Assembly (NCBI GenBank): GCA_014529385.2
Contig: CM043944.1
Span: 91,133,914 to 91,197,913, forward strand
Source of the DNA: Adiantum capillus-veneris
Lineage: Eukaryota > Streptophyta > Polypodiopsida > Polypodiales > Pteridaceae
Direction of reading: 5' to 3'
Length of the DNA: 64,000 bases
The translations under genes were made by a program, and so were the position numbers. Below the pieces are notes generated by a model that saw nothing but the letters and a program-made list of their open reading frames with translations, was not told the DNA's origin and made no database searches. This document shows positions 11,901-25,861 of the stretch, in pieces (position 1 is the stretch's first letter; the number at the start of each line of letters is the position of its first letter).

Positions 11901-12766
11901 TAGGTCTCCCTTATTACTATATCCCAAGCTTTGAATGCAGAGACATGATTACAGAATGCAGATTCAAAAATACTTTCAACTTTTCTTTTGACAATGTCTA
12001 AAGAAAGTAGTGATTGATCTAGATGAGGCCAACCTGCCTTATACATACATTCATCTTTCTAAAGTTCAAAGATGACTGGCAAGTGATAAGATAGAATAAT
12101 AGAGTTATCTTTATAACAATTTACTTGCCAGTAGTCCTGCATTATACTGGAGCTCATGTATACCCTGTCCAGTGTGGCTGCTCTATAGCATGGACCATTT
12201 TGTTTATTGCTCCAAGTGTGACCAATATTCTCTGAGATATCAACAAGGTTGTGCTTTTCTAGGACTTGCTCCCATTTGCCTTTTCAGAGATTCTTATTGG
12301 AGGCCCCATTTGGTCCCATATGTCAAGAGGAGAGTCAACCATATTAAAGTCTCCTACAATCATACAAGGACCTGAGAGGTTAGAAATCTCTTCCCAGGCA
12401 CCATAGATCTTTCCACATATGAGTTAGAAGCATAGACAGAGACAAGAGTTTAATTAAAAGGTTGCCCAAGGGTTACTGCTATCCAACTGTCCTTTTGGGA
12501 GGAGTGTTGAGATGTCACTAGGTGGTTGTATTTATCTGATATGCCCAAAGCTGCACCTCCTCTACCTTGCATATGGTTAGTGGTATACCAGTTAAATCTA
12601 GAGCCTAGAAATTAGGTTTGAGCCAGTGACTTTCAGTTCCTACAGACATAGGAAGTCAGGTCTGAAATTAGTATCAAAAAGCCATTTTTTAATGACAAGG
12701 GCCCTTAGAGGATCCGATAAGACCCTTGCAGTTGTAAGTGAGGGCTTTAATATTAGGACACTTCAT
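8980..12766 (-). pseudogene. LINE ORF2 (endonuclease / reverse transcriptase), broken
   Basis: It begins near the ATG at 12,766 (MKCPNIKALTYNCKGL), the apurinic-endonuclease-like start, with a QE motif following in a broken frame. The longest open part, 11,465-10,656, is L1-type RT: DGKSPGIDGIPNEFF, ITCLTSIYKIFS, EQKGFIKGRYI, FFKIDFDKAYD and SIRQGFPIAPLLY. A frameshift near 10,700 moves the catalytic FADD (10,669-10,680) into the frame from 10,707. The C-terminal part includes a zf-RVT-like region (9,865-9,374) that ends in a Cys/His cluster just beyond. The protein would nick DNA and copy LINE RNA; this copy cannot. Confidence 0.85.
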
Positions 12767-12909
12767 TTTTTTCTATTCTTTGCAGGTTTTGACATAGAGA
12801 CTGAAATCCTTGTAGGGTCCTTGGAGGTTTCCTTCTTTCTTTTTGATATGAAGGTCTGAGCCATTGGAAGCCTCTCCTCTTTTGCTTGGGTCATAAAATG
12901 TCTACTGAC

Positions 12910-14527
12910 TTGTCTGGTTCACAACTCATTATGCTTTAGCTGCCCTTTCATGCTCCATTAGTTGAGATTCAAATAACTCACTGTCCTTGAGTTGAGTGCT
13001 GAGAATTGCAGTCTCCTCAGAGTCAAACGAATCTGAAGAGGATAGCCCCCTGGCTTGACTCATAGGGCTGTCAGGGGGAGTGGGGTGCCTTAGAATTGGG
13101 GCTCCATTCTGGTTTGTGGGAGAGATTCCATTCCCTCTTAGAGTTTCCCTTTCACCATTTTCTTCTTGCTGAGGTGATTCATTATCTTCCTCTTCTTGCA
13201 GGTCATAATTAAGTGGGTCAAAAACTTCCTGCAGAAGGGGGCTACTGTTTTTATTTCTGTTGGTAGGCTGTCTGCTATTCTTAGCATTTCTGGCAGTGTT
13301 TTCTCTTTGAACTCGTTGAAAAGAATCTTTCTTCTCAGACTGGTTTTCTTCTTAAGGAGGATGGGGGGGATTGATATCTGGACAGTATTTAATGTAATGA
13401 CCCTGTCTCATGCAGTGGAAGCACGCATTGGGCAGGTTCTTGTAGAGGACTGTTTGAAGGTGCAATAGATTTCCATCTGAGTCTTTAATAGGAATCATTG
13501 TCTTCAACTCTGCCTGTAGATCCACTTCTATAAGTAGCTGAGGGTCCATTTGGGATTGATTCCAATTTTGGCTCTTTGACCTAGAACTCTGCCCACATTG
13601 GAACCTATGTTTTTTAACCAGGGAAATAGCTCGATAGGTAGGTCAGGAAAATCTATCCAAACTAGAGCTTTGGTTGGTTTTGGACCTCTAGGGTTAAAAC
13701 AAGGAAACCAGTTAAAGAATAAAAGGGTAGCATTTTTTATTAGCCATTGTCCTTGACTGATAATCTGAAGTGTAGAGCTAGGATCATCATAGAAGAACAG
13801 ATAACAGCTATTAGGTAGGTATTGCACATGAGAAACCTTGATGTTCCTATTCGCCCAATTAAGAGCCATCCAATTTTTTAGGGCTTCCACTGAGGATCTC
13901 GTTCCATATAGAAGACCAATGACAACCCTTTCCTGTAGTTGTGAGTGCTAGAGCTCCAGTTCTTGTTTGGGGCTAATCACTACCTCTTCATTGGAAAGAC
14001 CTTGAGAAGGGTTAACAATGTTTATGTCTTCCTCCTCATGAGTACTGTCACATGGAGTAGGGATATGCTGGGGTAGGGGTTGTTGGTTCCCCTCCTATAC
14101 TAGTGTTTTCTTGCATCCCGCTATTTAAAGCATGTCCCTGATGAAGCTTCACAGAGAAGTCTCTACCATTCTCTGACAGGATGCCATAAATTAACTCTGC
14201 ATTAATGTTAGCATGTGGATAGAAATCTATACCTGGATAGAAGTTTGGCGGATGATGAAGAGGCACTGGAGTTCTGAGTTCAGACATTCCAACTGTGGGG
14301 AAAGTGGAGGGTTGAGGTTTATTCACCATTTCCGCATACGAAGGAGGGTGAGGTCCCAAGAAAGCTCCACTGTTCTTTGTATTGGTTGTAGTGGATAAAG
14401 GGAGACCCTTAGGTAGAAACTGAAACATAGGGTTGGGGACTAGGTTAGCATGTTGAGGTTGATAGGCAACAGGTCCTTCTTGGAGTGTCCTGCCATGGCC
14501 ATTACGCAAGGCTTCTGATAATTCCAT
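12910..14527 (-). pseudogene. LINE ORF1 (DUF4283-type RNA-binding protein), broken
   Basis: The first ATG is at 14,527, beginning MELSEALRNGHG, and opens a Pro/Asn-rich N-terminal part that runs to 14,048. After a break, 13,890-13,528 encodes the DUF4283-like fold (NWMALNWANRNIKVSHV, then QWLIKNATLLFFNWFPCFNP and ALVWIDFPDLPIELF). A further shift near 13,545 leads to 13,549-13,352, which carries a complete CCHC knuckle, CFHCMRQGHYIKYC (13,382-13,423), and then a Glu/Ser/Pro-rich tail. This order is typical of plant LINE ORF1, which packages the RNA with ORF2. At least two frame breaks make it non-functional. Confidence 0.8.
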
Positions 14528-14750
14528 TACACCCAGCCCCCCTAGAAGGAGGGGGCGAGGTAGCAAAAGGGAGGAAAAGATAGAATTTATTGTTCAGTTG
14601 GGGAAGAAAGGGGAAAGACGACATCGGCTCAGGCAGTCTGTACAACTCATGTAAAGGGGAGAGCACAGAGCTGTCTTGTCCTCTCCCTACTATCTTGCTC
14701 CTGCCCTCTTGTTGTCTCTTGGACTTTTTGAGTCTACTTTTTTGGCTTGA

Positions 14751-14759
14751 CCACAATAT
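14751..14759. repeat. Target-site duplication, 5' side of LINE
   Basis: CCACAATAT, identical to 8826-8834. Confidence 0.7.
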
Positions 14760-18112
<3,353 letters not shown>

Positions 18113-18374
18113 AGGAAGGGTGGAATGTTAGAAGCAGCTAACACATGTTACATCGATTATGCACTAAGTTGGAGATGTGCTATGGATGCACACAATATTT
18201 CCTATCCATATTGTATAAGGTCTTGGGATTGGGAGTTCCAAATTGTATATGCTAGCTAGAGGGCTCAAACTTAATCCCATAGTAGAAAGGATTGTGGTGC
18301 AAGCCTTTGTAAGAAAGCCTTTATGCATGGCGGCTTCATTATTGAGTAGTCATTCTTGAGGATCCATTCTTGAG

Positions 18375-18424
<50 letters not shown>

Positions 18425-18670
18425 TTCACTTTATGGATGGCTTAGCCTTGAGCTTAATGCCCATGCCTAGAAGGCTAGTGCTCATCCATTGTAATTAGAG
18501 AAGCATTTATTAATCTAATCTCTAATTTCTTCATTGGTCTTAATTCTTCTATATTCCATTATGTAATGAAGTAGTTTCACCTCCTCATTATTCTAGATTT
18601 GAGTGTGTGTGATGAATTCTTGCTTATTGACCACTCCTATCCTTCTATGAGTACTCAATTTGCCCTAACA
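18113..18670 (+). mobile_element. Candidate LTR (TGTTAG...CTAACA) with adjacent polypurine tract
   Basis: The 545-base block 18,126-18,670 begins TGTTAGAAGCAGC and ends GCCCTAACA, giving 6-base inverted ends typical of LTRs. Directly upstream is AGGAAGGGTGGAA (18,113-18,125), a good polypurine tract, so this would be a 3' LTR. The flanks do not show a target duplication and no matching 5' LTR or pol is visible in the window. It contains the CT repeat at 18,377-18,421. Confidence 0.45.
18377..18421. repeat. (CT)n microsatellite
   Basis: About 22 CT units inside the candidate LTR. Confidence 0.95.
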
Positions 18671-20386
18671 TCTTTGACAAGAACTTAATGGCAAAAGTTC
18701 ATCCTCATCTTTCCTCTCTAGATGACAACTTGGTGTATCAACTAATGTTTTTTTCTTGTATGACATTGAAACTAACTCTACAATGATTTATGGATATTCT
18801 CACATTCAAATTATATGATACCATAATCAAAGAAGTTCTCTTCACAAAAAGCTCATTTGATGAGTGGAAACATTAAACTAGGTCAACATGTAAAGATCAT
18901 AGAGAAGAGTGGTTATGACATTCTTGACTTGAGGGATTAGTAGTACTATGGGGACCATTACCTACATTCATCAAAACTTAAACCCTATCTACAAAACTCC
19001 TCATTGTAAAATTTGCCTTTTTTGCTTAAAAGATGGCCTATTGTACACTCAAAGTGAGACCATGGACAACTCTTAGTGAATCCCCCATGATCCTTGAATA
19101 GTACAACTTGCAACTCAAATGGTTCAAGAGCTCCTAAAATAATTCTCCCTAAATGAGAATCCTTTGAGTTTGCTTGCATCAAGTGGATGCTCCATCTTGT
19201 GATCCATACTTGAATGGGCATGCTCTTGAGAAATATTCAAAATATACCCCTCATAATTGTAGGCAAGTCATAAAATTTGAACCCTTATTCAGCCTTTGAT
19301 AGTTGCAAGGAAAGGCTGAATGTTTCCAATTACCGCCTCCTAGCATCACCTTCCACATCTCCATGGATTTCTCCTCTAAAAATTCCACTTGCTACCCTCA
19401 CAACAGATTTATTCTCTCCCTCACCATCCTTGCCAAGTGTGACTCTTGTTGCGAAAACCTTTGAATCCCTTCAATCCTCTTTAACTGCAACTGCATGCAA
19501 TAGTTCCCCTACATGAAGCCCTTACTTTGCATATCTCAAAAGTTGGCTACTCCACTACTATGAAGCCCTTGCGTTGCACGTCTCACAAGTTGGCTTCATC
19601 AATATATTGGAAGTCAGAGACATCTAGCATTCAATCTATCCTTTGTTTGGATGTCAAGAACAATTCCCATGCATTTCTTCTATGACTTCATGGAAATCAG
19701 CTCCACATACTCTCACATGCCTCTATCATTGGAAACATCCCTACACCCTTGATGCCAATTGAATCCCCCCTCACCGTGGACACACACCATGCATGGCCCT
19801 CTTCCCATCCGTAATCCAGACCCTTTTTTTATCCTCACATGAGAGAACACTTGGGCTTAACCAAGCAATACAAAATGTGTTCTTTCTATTATAGGCAATC
19901 AACCGGTCAAATCCCTAATGATTCATGTTGGTCAGAATGTTAGATGGCTGAGCTAAGAAACATGCACAATAGATCATGAGGGCCACCTATGTAAACATCA
20001 ATACGATTCATTTTGAGTTACATTAGCAAATGAGCTTGCATTGGAATATAACATCATAATTATATGGCCCCTTTTTCCATTACTCTTTGCAATCTTATAT
20101 AAGATGCACTGTTCTGAAATGATAAGATAATAATGTCAACTACATTGCAACCAAGAATCTTACATCCAATCTGAAGTACAATGCACAATAAGGAGAACAC
20201 ACGCACACCTCACAAGCATGAAAACCCTTTAGAGTGCTTAGCATCGACTATTGGACACTTGGAAAATAGATATTTGGATATAGAAAACTTGGAACTCATA
20301 GATCAAGAGACACATGTTGAATGGTAGGGGGTTGAGATATATATCGGACTATCGGCAACCGGCACCCTGGGTAAAAATGTAACCCC

Positions 20387-20387
<1 letters not shown>
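18671..20387. other. Unassigned stretch with short ORFs and a small tandem duplication
   Basis: No recognised gene. The 78-codon minus-strand frame at 18,985-19,221 has protein-like composition (ELQVVLFKDHGGFTKSCPW) but no family I can name and broken surroundings. At about 19,514-19,605 a roughly 47-base unit beginning TGAAGCCCTT is duplicated in tandem with divergence. Confidence 0.35.

Positions 20388-20420
<33 letters not shown>
20388..20420. repeat. Poly-C run, 33 bases
   Basis: Thirty-three consecutive C residues, preceded by ACCCCA and followed by TCCCCC. The opposite strand is a poly-G run that could form G-quadruplexes. Its length may be an assembly or polymerase-slippage estimate. 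Confidence 0.9.
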
Positions 20421-20423
<3 letters not shown>

Positions 20424-20469
20424 CCCTCTTTTATCTTATTCTATGATCTACTTGTTACGAGAGTCTGCA

Positions 20470-20771
20470 ATGCCATGGGCTATAGCCTAGTGGATTAAGT
20501 AGACTAGGATGCTCGTGACTTGTGTTCGAGCCCTACGTAGGGTGCATGCAGAATGCTCAATTTTTTTTTGTGATGAACATGATCCATGCAGTAACACATG
20601 AACTTGTGTTCGAGCCCTACATAGGGTGCATGCAGAATGCTCAATTTTTTTTCGTGATGAACATGATCCATGCATTAACACATGAACTTGTGTTCGAGCC
20701 CTACGTAGGGTGCATACAAAATGCTCAAATTTTTTTTTGTGATGAACATGATCCATGCATTAACACATGAA
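20470..20771 (+). mobile_element. tRNA-derived SINE-like unit with three tandem B-box repeats
   Basis: TAGCCTAGTGG at 20,483-20,493 fits the RNA polymerase III A box and GTTCGAGCC at 20,524-20,532 fits the B box, at tRNA-like spacing. The flanking bases do not fold into a good cloverleaf, so this is a tRNA-derived element rather than a tRNA gene. From about 20,518 an 84-base unit containing the B box, a T run and ATGAACATGATCCATGCA occurs three times (B boxes at 20,524, 20,608 and 20,692) with few differences. Only the first has an A box. Short frames here are repeat products. No target duplication was identified. Confidence 0.55.
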
Positions 20772-20775
20772 TAAA

Positions 20776-21604
20776 CATGCAAGGATGTTGTGACCTATTA
20801 ACTCGCTAAGCAGTTCATGGGGTAGTACACATGGCGGGCTGCCAAGGATGCCACATCCTTGACATCCCGATATCAAGAGCCTACAAGGGAACTCAACCAA
20901 GATGTAGATGATAAAACAATGTACCTTGTCAGAGGCTCATCTTAGACCAAAAGAGAATAAATCTCACAAGGTAACCTAAGTAATGTTTGGGTTTGAGATG
21001 CTGGGAGAGAAACAAACATGTGCTCTGTGTGTAGGCAGGGTAGGATATGTGTGCACGCATGCATAATGCAAGGTGATGAGACCTGGTATGACAAATCATG
21101 GTCACATTGCATCAAGGAGGAGTATAATTAGAAGGTTGTTATAAGCTACTCTCCATCTCTCTTGCCACCCAAATCATGATGCTTTATCATTTCCTTGATA
21201 GCGTGTTTGCCACAATTGGCTAGGGTAGATACATCATAAATTAGTGCTTTTTATAATAGGAATCTCTTCGCACTCCTCGCTTTGACAAAACTTATGGTTT
21301 GGGATTTCCTTTTTCTAAGGTAACTATTCTTGTATTGGCTTGTCTTCCCCATGTCTTGTCACATGCTCATCAACACCATACATCAAAGTGGATAGGTATG
21401 GAAGCATAGCATAAGCACGAATCAAACCCTCCAAGGATTTTGTACGTTAAATTCCATACAACACACAAAAAACAACTTGTATATGCCACTTAATATGTAG
21501 TATAGAGAAGTGCCAAAAATGAGGAGTTGAGAAGAAGATTGGAGAAAAGTGCAACTAGTGAAGATATGCACCTACATCACACTAATTGGGTTACCATAAG
21601 AGGG
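20776..21604. other. Unassigned non-coding stretch before element 1
   Basis: No gene or repeat recognised. Confidence 0.4.
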
Positions 21605-22206
21605 TATTGACAACTGAACACGGGAAAGCTACACCATTTTTTGTATTATTTAATTTGAAGGACTCAATTGTAAACATTTTTTGAGACTCAATCAAGTTTC
21701 TAGATTGTAACTTATTAAATATGTGGATCAACAAAAACCATAGTACAAAGTAGAAGGTAATTTTGTTGAGTTAGTACCTTCAAGACTGAGGTAAATAGGA
21801 CAATTTTTGTAACCCTAAGACAACTTTTGAATTAATCATCTTTTTGAGCTCAACTAAGCATGTCGTGACTGTGTATTTTGTGTGAGAGAGTGAGTGAGGT
21901 CTTATTCTACTCTCTACGTGCATTACAGAAGCTACATTGTGAAGGCGACTACACCATTGTGTTAGCAATGGTGAGAGATATGCTTCAATGCTAGCTTGCA
22001 TGATTTCAATATCTTCACAAAGAGCTCTCCCATGAGCTTCAAAGTGAGTTTTCTCTCTAACCATGTAACTGCTCTGTGATTGCTTTATATCATTGTGTTC
22101 ACAACAATTTAAACTACACTTTATGCCTAATCACATTGAGAATCGGTGATTTGTAATTTTTGGCATGTCTTCATACTCGTTTTTTGCACCAAGTGTTTAC
22201 AGGGAG

Positions 22207-23827
22207 TGTAATGAAAATGGCCTATGAACTTTGAGTGTAGCGAAATTAGGAAAATTAGGGAAATCATTTTTGTGAGACTACTTTGAGAGCATAGAGGGTG
22301 AACTTAATTGATAGTAGCAACATAATCATAGTACTTAATTCAATTGGCATGAACAATACTTTTGAGAGAGAGAGAGAGAGAGAGTTTAGAGAACATGAAA
22401 ACAATTGAGGACCGGATTTCTGTGGAGCCGGTCCCCCCTCCAATAGGCATTTGTATTATAGATTCTCCAATCAAGAGAGACTTGGTACAATACAATCTTT
22501 GTGTTCCTTGTGACCTAGGTGAAGAAATGAAGATGTAAAGCTTCATGCATCACGAGTATAACATAAACTTTGCATAAAGCATCAACTATCCCAAGGCCTC
22601 AAACACCTTCGAAGGTGGAGAGAGCTAGCGAGGAATGAGAGTAGCAAAGAGGAAGAAGAAACTTTCCATAGGAGAAAGAAGTAGCTCCTCACTTATCATC
22701 ACTCTTCTTGCTAGCATACATAAGAGCATAGTAATGAAGATGGAGAAGATGGAAATCATAAGCATTGAAGCACGGCTCTTGGTTGGATTTGCATTCCATA
22801 GCCAAGAGTGTTGGTGTAGGTTCTCAACTTCTCTACTATCTTGGAGAAGGAGATGGAGCTCTTGCACTTTGCACTTCACACAATGAGAGTGTGTGTGGGA
22901 GAGTGTATTTTCCAAGAAGCCCCCCTTCTTGCTTTGGTCGCCCCCCCCTTGTAGCTCATGCTTGAAGCTCAGTGGACCCCTCTAGGTGTAGCCAATCACA
23001 TGCAAGAGGCATATCAAGCAACAAGGGTAGCCTTGGGACATGTGTCCCCCTTTCCCCTTTGAGAGAGAGGACTTGATAAGTGCAAAAATAGTTAATTAAA
23101 TTAGCTAATTTATCATTAGATCCCTTGGGAGGCCAACCAATAGGCTTTGGGCACACCATGAGGGAAACATGGGTAGGGACTTGACGTGTGTCCTTGTTGC
23201 CTCTTGAGGTTGGGCTTTCCTTGTGTGTGTGTTTGTGTGTGTGTTCTCTCTCATCCACCTAGCTTTAGGGCTCACCTCCTCTTGACTAGGGATTGGATTT
23301 GACTTTTTGAACACCTTACCCTCAAGCATCTTAGTTAGCAAGCATGAAAAAGCACCTCAAGCTTGGGTAGTGTTCCCACAAGCACCTCAAGCTCCCTAGT
23401 CGGCAAGCACGACAAACACCTCAAGAATCTTAGTCAGCAAGCACGACAACCACCTCAAGCATCTTAGTCAACAAGCACGATAAACATCTCAAGCACCTTA
23501 GTCATCAAGCATGACAAGCACCTCAATCTGGGGCTGTGTTCCCACCTCAAGCTCAGTCCTAGCTTACCTAAGGTCAAAGGACTTTTGACACTAACCTTTG
23601 GAGGTCTTTAATGAAGCTAGCCCTAAGGTCTTAATCTCCATTGTCTAGCCTTGCTCTTTGAAAAACCATGTCTCATTTGGACCCCTTTACCAGTGGCCCC
23701 ATGTTGAGATAGATCTATAATCACATGTCTATATTCTAACCCTTTATCTTGTTTACTCTCCCACATTAAATGATCAGTTTAATATGAGAAAATCATGTGG
23801 GTTGGCTAGATACTAGATTTTATGAGA
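22207..23827 (-). mobile_element. Inverted solo LTR nested in LTR B
   Basis: 1,621 bases. On the minus strand it starts TCTCATAAAATCTAG and ends ...TTTCATTACA. It follows the same path as the chromovirus LTRs at 51,289 and 58,523, with shared blocks such as TTAAACTGATCATTTAAT and GGTCCTCAATTGTT, but is clearly diverged. Flanking pentamers are GGGAG (22,202-22,206) and GGTAG (23,828-23,832), a target duplication with one mismatch. LTR A has the unoccupied site with a single CTACC (near 2687). No internal coding accompanies it, so it is a solo LTR. Confidence 0.85.
23315..23535. repeat. Minisatellite inside the solo LTR
   Basis: About five diverged copies of a unit of roughly 35-45 bases built on CACCTCAAGC, CTTAGTCAGCAAGCA and CGACAA. 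It is absent from the related LTRs at 51.3 and 58.5 kb, so it expanded in this copy or its sublineage. Confidence 0.7.
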
Positions 23828-24155
23828 GGTAGTTAATTGGGTTAAATATTTTAGGGTAGTGTCCTCTAGGTGTGTAGAGGTTACTCCTTGAGTTTTGTGA
23901 TGATTCGACAATGTTAGGTCATGTTTTTGAGAGCATAGATGTTGTAGGTAAGGTAGCGGTTGCGTATACGTAGTGTGCTTTGAGATAGTTTCCCTTGGTA
24001 GTGATTGTCTCTAGAAGGTCAAGTGGATGATTGAAACCCATCTATTTGTTTCCATGTGCCTACGGGTCAAGCTCCATCCTTGGTTGACATCTTGTTTGTG
24101 ATGGCTTAGTTCTCACTTTGGTAGCAACTTCGAGCAGTGTATCTGCCGACAACAT

Positions 24156-24173
24156 TGGTGCCGCTTTCGGGGA
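24156..24173 (+). promoter_or_regulatory. Primer-binding site of element 1
   Basis: TGGTGCCGCTTTCGGGGA, one base after the LTR end. It resembles the TGGCGCCGTTGCCGGGGA-type primer sites of Tat/Athila plant elements. The exact primer tRNA is not assigned here. Confidence 0.7.
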
Positions 24174-24691
24174 TGAGAGCCCTAGTTAGGTGACCTTAAA
24201 CTAGTCCTATAAGGTGAAAGTTCCTTTGGTTTTCCAAAATCTTGTTATTTTACTTTAAGTAGAATCCAAGAGTAGGAATATTGAGATGTTAGGTATGTTC
24301 TAGTGAGTGTGTGTCTTGCATGAGTCTTTTGCGATAGATAGTTTTAGTAAGTTAGTATAGTTGTTGGTGTTTGAGTGGTTGTGGTGGTACAAAAGTGTTA
24401 ACTAGTATGTGTGTGGCAATAAAGTGTTTTTCTATCCACAATTGCAAAACTCCACATGATGAGTAGGAGTAGTTGTAGATAGGATATGTGATTGTGATCT
24501 AGAGCTATTCATCATTCGAGTTATTTGCTTGTATGCTTGTTTGAATTTGTGATCTCTAAAAAGTTGATTTTAAGGGATAACATGCAATAAACAAGTTTCG
24601 GTAGACAATTGTGCATGGTTAGATGATGTTGGGCATAAAAGAACACATATGGAAGAGATATGGATTAGAAAATTATAATTTTTCATCAGCA

Positions 24692-25861
24692 GACATCATA
24701 TGCGTATGATGTCCTAAGACCTAGCAAGAGACCAAATTTGCCAAAATAGACCGCACCAAAATGTTCTAAAGGGGCGGTTTACCCTAAGTACACCTTGAGA
24801 CTGAAGTTTTGACCAACATTTGGTCCTCAAAAGATAAAAGTCATGTGTTGAAAACAAAAAAAATGGGAAACTTGTGATTGTGTGCATATTTTTGCATGAA
24901 AATGGGTTTAAAAATGCTTGAAAAGCAGAGTGGGAGACTTATGGATGCTTGTGGATGAAATCTGGCCAAAAATTCATTAGCAGAAATCATACGTGTATGA
25001 TGTTTGAAGTATGAATCTGGCAGTCAAACTGAAATTTTGATTTGATACCCATAGTTTGCATAGTGTGTAGAGCACATACACCAAGTTTCATCTCATTTGG
25101 ACAAATAGACTGAGTACTGAGAGAATTTTACTCTTTTTGGGAAGTTCCTTGGTAAAAGGTGGTGATATTGTGAAATTTTGATATCCAAATTTTGATATGA
25201 GCACATGTGCATGATGTACACATCAAGGGGCATGTGGGGTAGAAACAGAAATTCATTCAAGAAGTTAAATATCATACATGTATGATGTCTTAGACCCCTG
25301 ATTTTGGGTCAAAAGACACATTTTGGTGAGCCACTGTGATTAAAATCAATTAAGAAGTAAATAGGCAAAACTCCATTAAATTTGAAGCAATTTGAGTCTT
25401 GTAAAGACCAAGAGACGGATCTGGGCAAAGTGAATGCTTGATTTGACCATATCTAGAACAAAAGATGTTGAAATTGCATTTTGAAAGTTGTAGTGAGTTT
25501 CTTGTGTGGTGGAGGACCTCTGGAGTGAAGTCCACTTCATTTTGACCAGATAGACATCATATGTGTATGATGTCTCAGGGGCATTTTTAGTGACCATAAA
25601 TGACAACAAAGCTCACCATGGTTTTAAGCAACCCAAAGCAAGCTTAAGGACCAAGTTTCACCAAATTTGGATCATTTTTGGCTTAGTTAACCTCTTAGAG
25701 AAGCTGGTAGTGACCAAGACCTACATAGGAGAAATTGAACTACCTACACGGGTTAGAACTTCAAAGTAAGCTTAGATATGAAAAAATACATCAAGGAGAT
25801 TACAAGATTCAAGTTTGAGCCGATTCTGACCATTTAGACATCATACGTGTATGATGTCTAA
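24692..25861 (+). repeat. Leader array of palindromes at about 285-base period (element 1)
   Basis: Five palindromes sit at 24,692-24,713, 24,986-25,001, 25,271-25,286, 25,552-25,575 and 25,834-25,861. The common core is ATCATAC-NN-GTATGAT. The third is a perfect 16-mer (ATCATACATGTATGAT). The fifth has 13-bp arms (TTAGACATCATAC) around GT. Centre-to-centre distances are 291, 285, 285 and 284. Between them the units are strongly diverged but share phrases such as ACCAAGTTTCA and AATTTGGATCAT. The array lies in the untranslated leader, ending about 510 bases before the presumed gag ATG. Confidence 0.85.

Larger units (their letters stand above)
8835..14750 (-). mobile_element. Nearly full-length plant L1-type LINE
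   Basis: A 5.9-kb non-LTR retrotransposon on the minus strand, bounded by a 9-bp duplication and ending in a short A-rich tail (plus-strand T run at 8836-8849). Order on the minus strand: 5' UTR (about 14,750-14,530), ORF1 with DUF4283-like domain and zinc knuckle (14,527-12,900), then ORF2 with endonuclease, reverse transcriptase and zf-RVT domain (12,766-8,980). Both ORFs carry frameshifts and stops, so the copy is dead. The retained target duplication and full length indicate one complete, moderately old insertion. Confidence 0.85.
21605..24154 (+). repeat. LTR B: 5' LTR of element 1, interrupted
   Basis: Starts TATTGACAACTGAACACG (TG changed to TA) and ends GCCGACAACA, followed at once by a primer-binding site. 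Without the 1,621-base solo LTR and one duplicated pentamer it is about 924 bases and aligns along its length with inverted LTR A (2377-3252). Confidence 0.8.

Noticed and set aside
19277-19516. 79-codon ORF rich in Ser/Pro/Leu
   Set aside because: Low-complexity composition, no motif, no supporting context.
20470-20545. A functional tRNA gene
   Set aside because: A and B box matches are good, but the flanking bases do not form acceptor and T stems, and the B-box region is tandemly repeated.
20487-20770. Repetitive 82-89 codon ORFs on both strands
   Set aside because: Translations of the 84-base tandem repeat, whose length is a multiple of three and so stays open by accident.
24692-25861. 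CRISPR-like array
   Set aside because: Spacing of about 285 bases, diverged units, palindromic cores only, a plant genome, and no cas genes.
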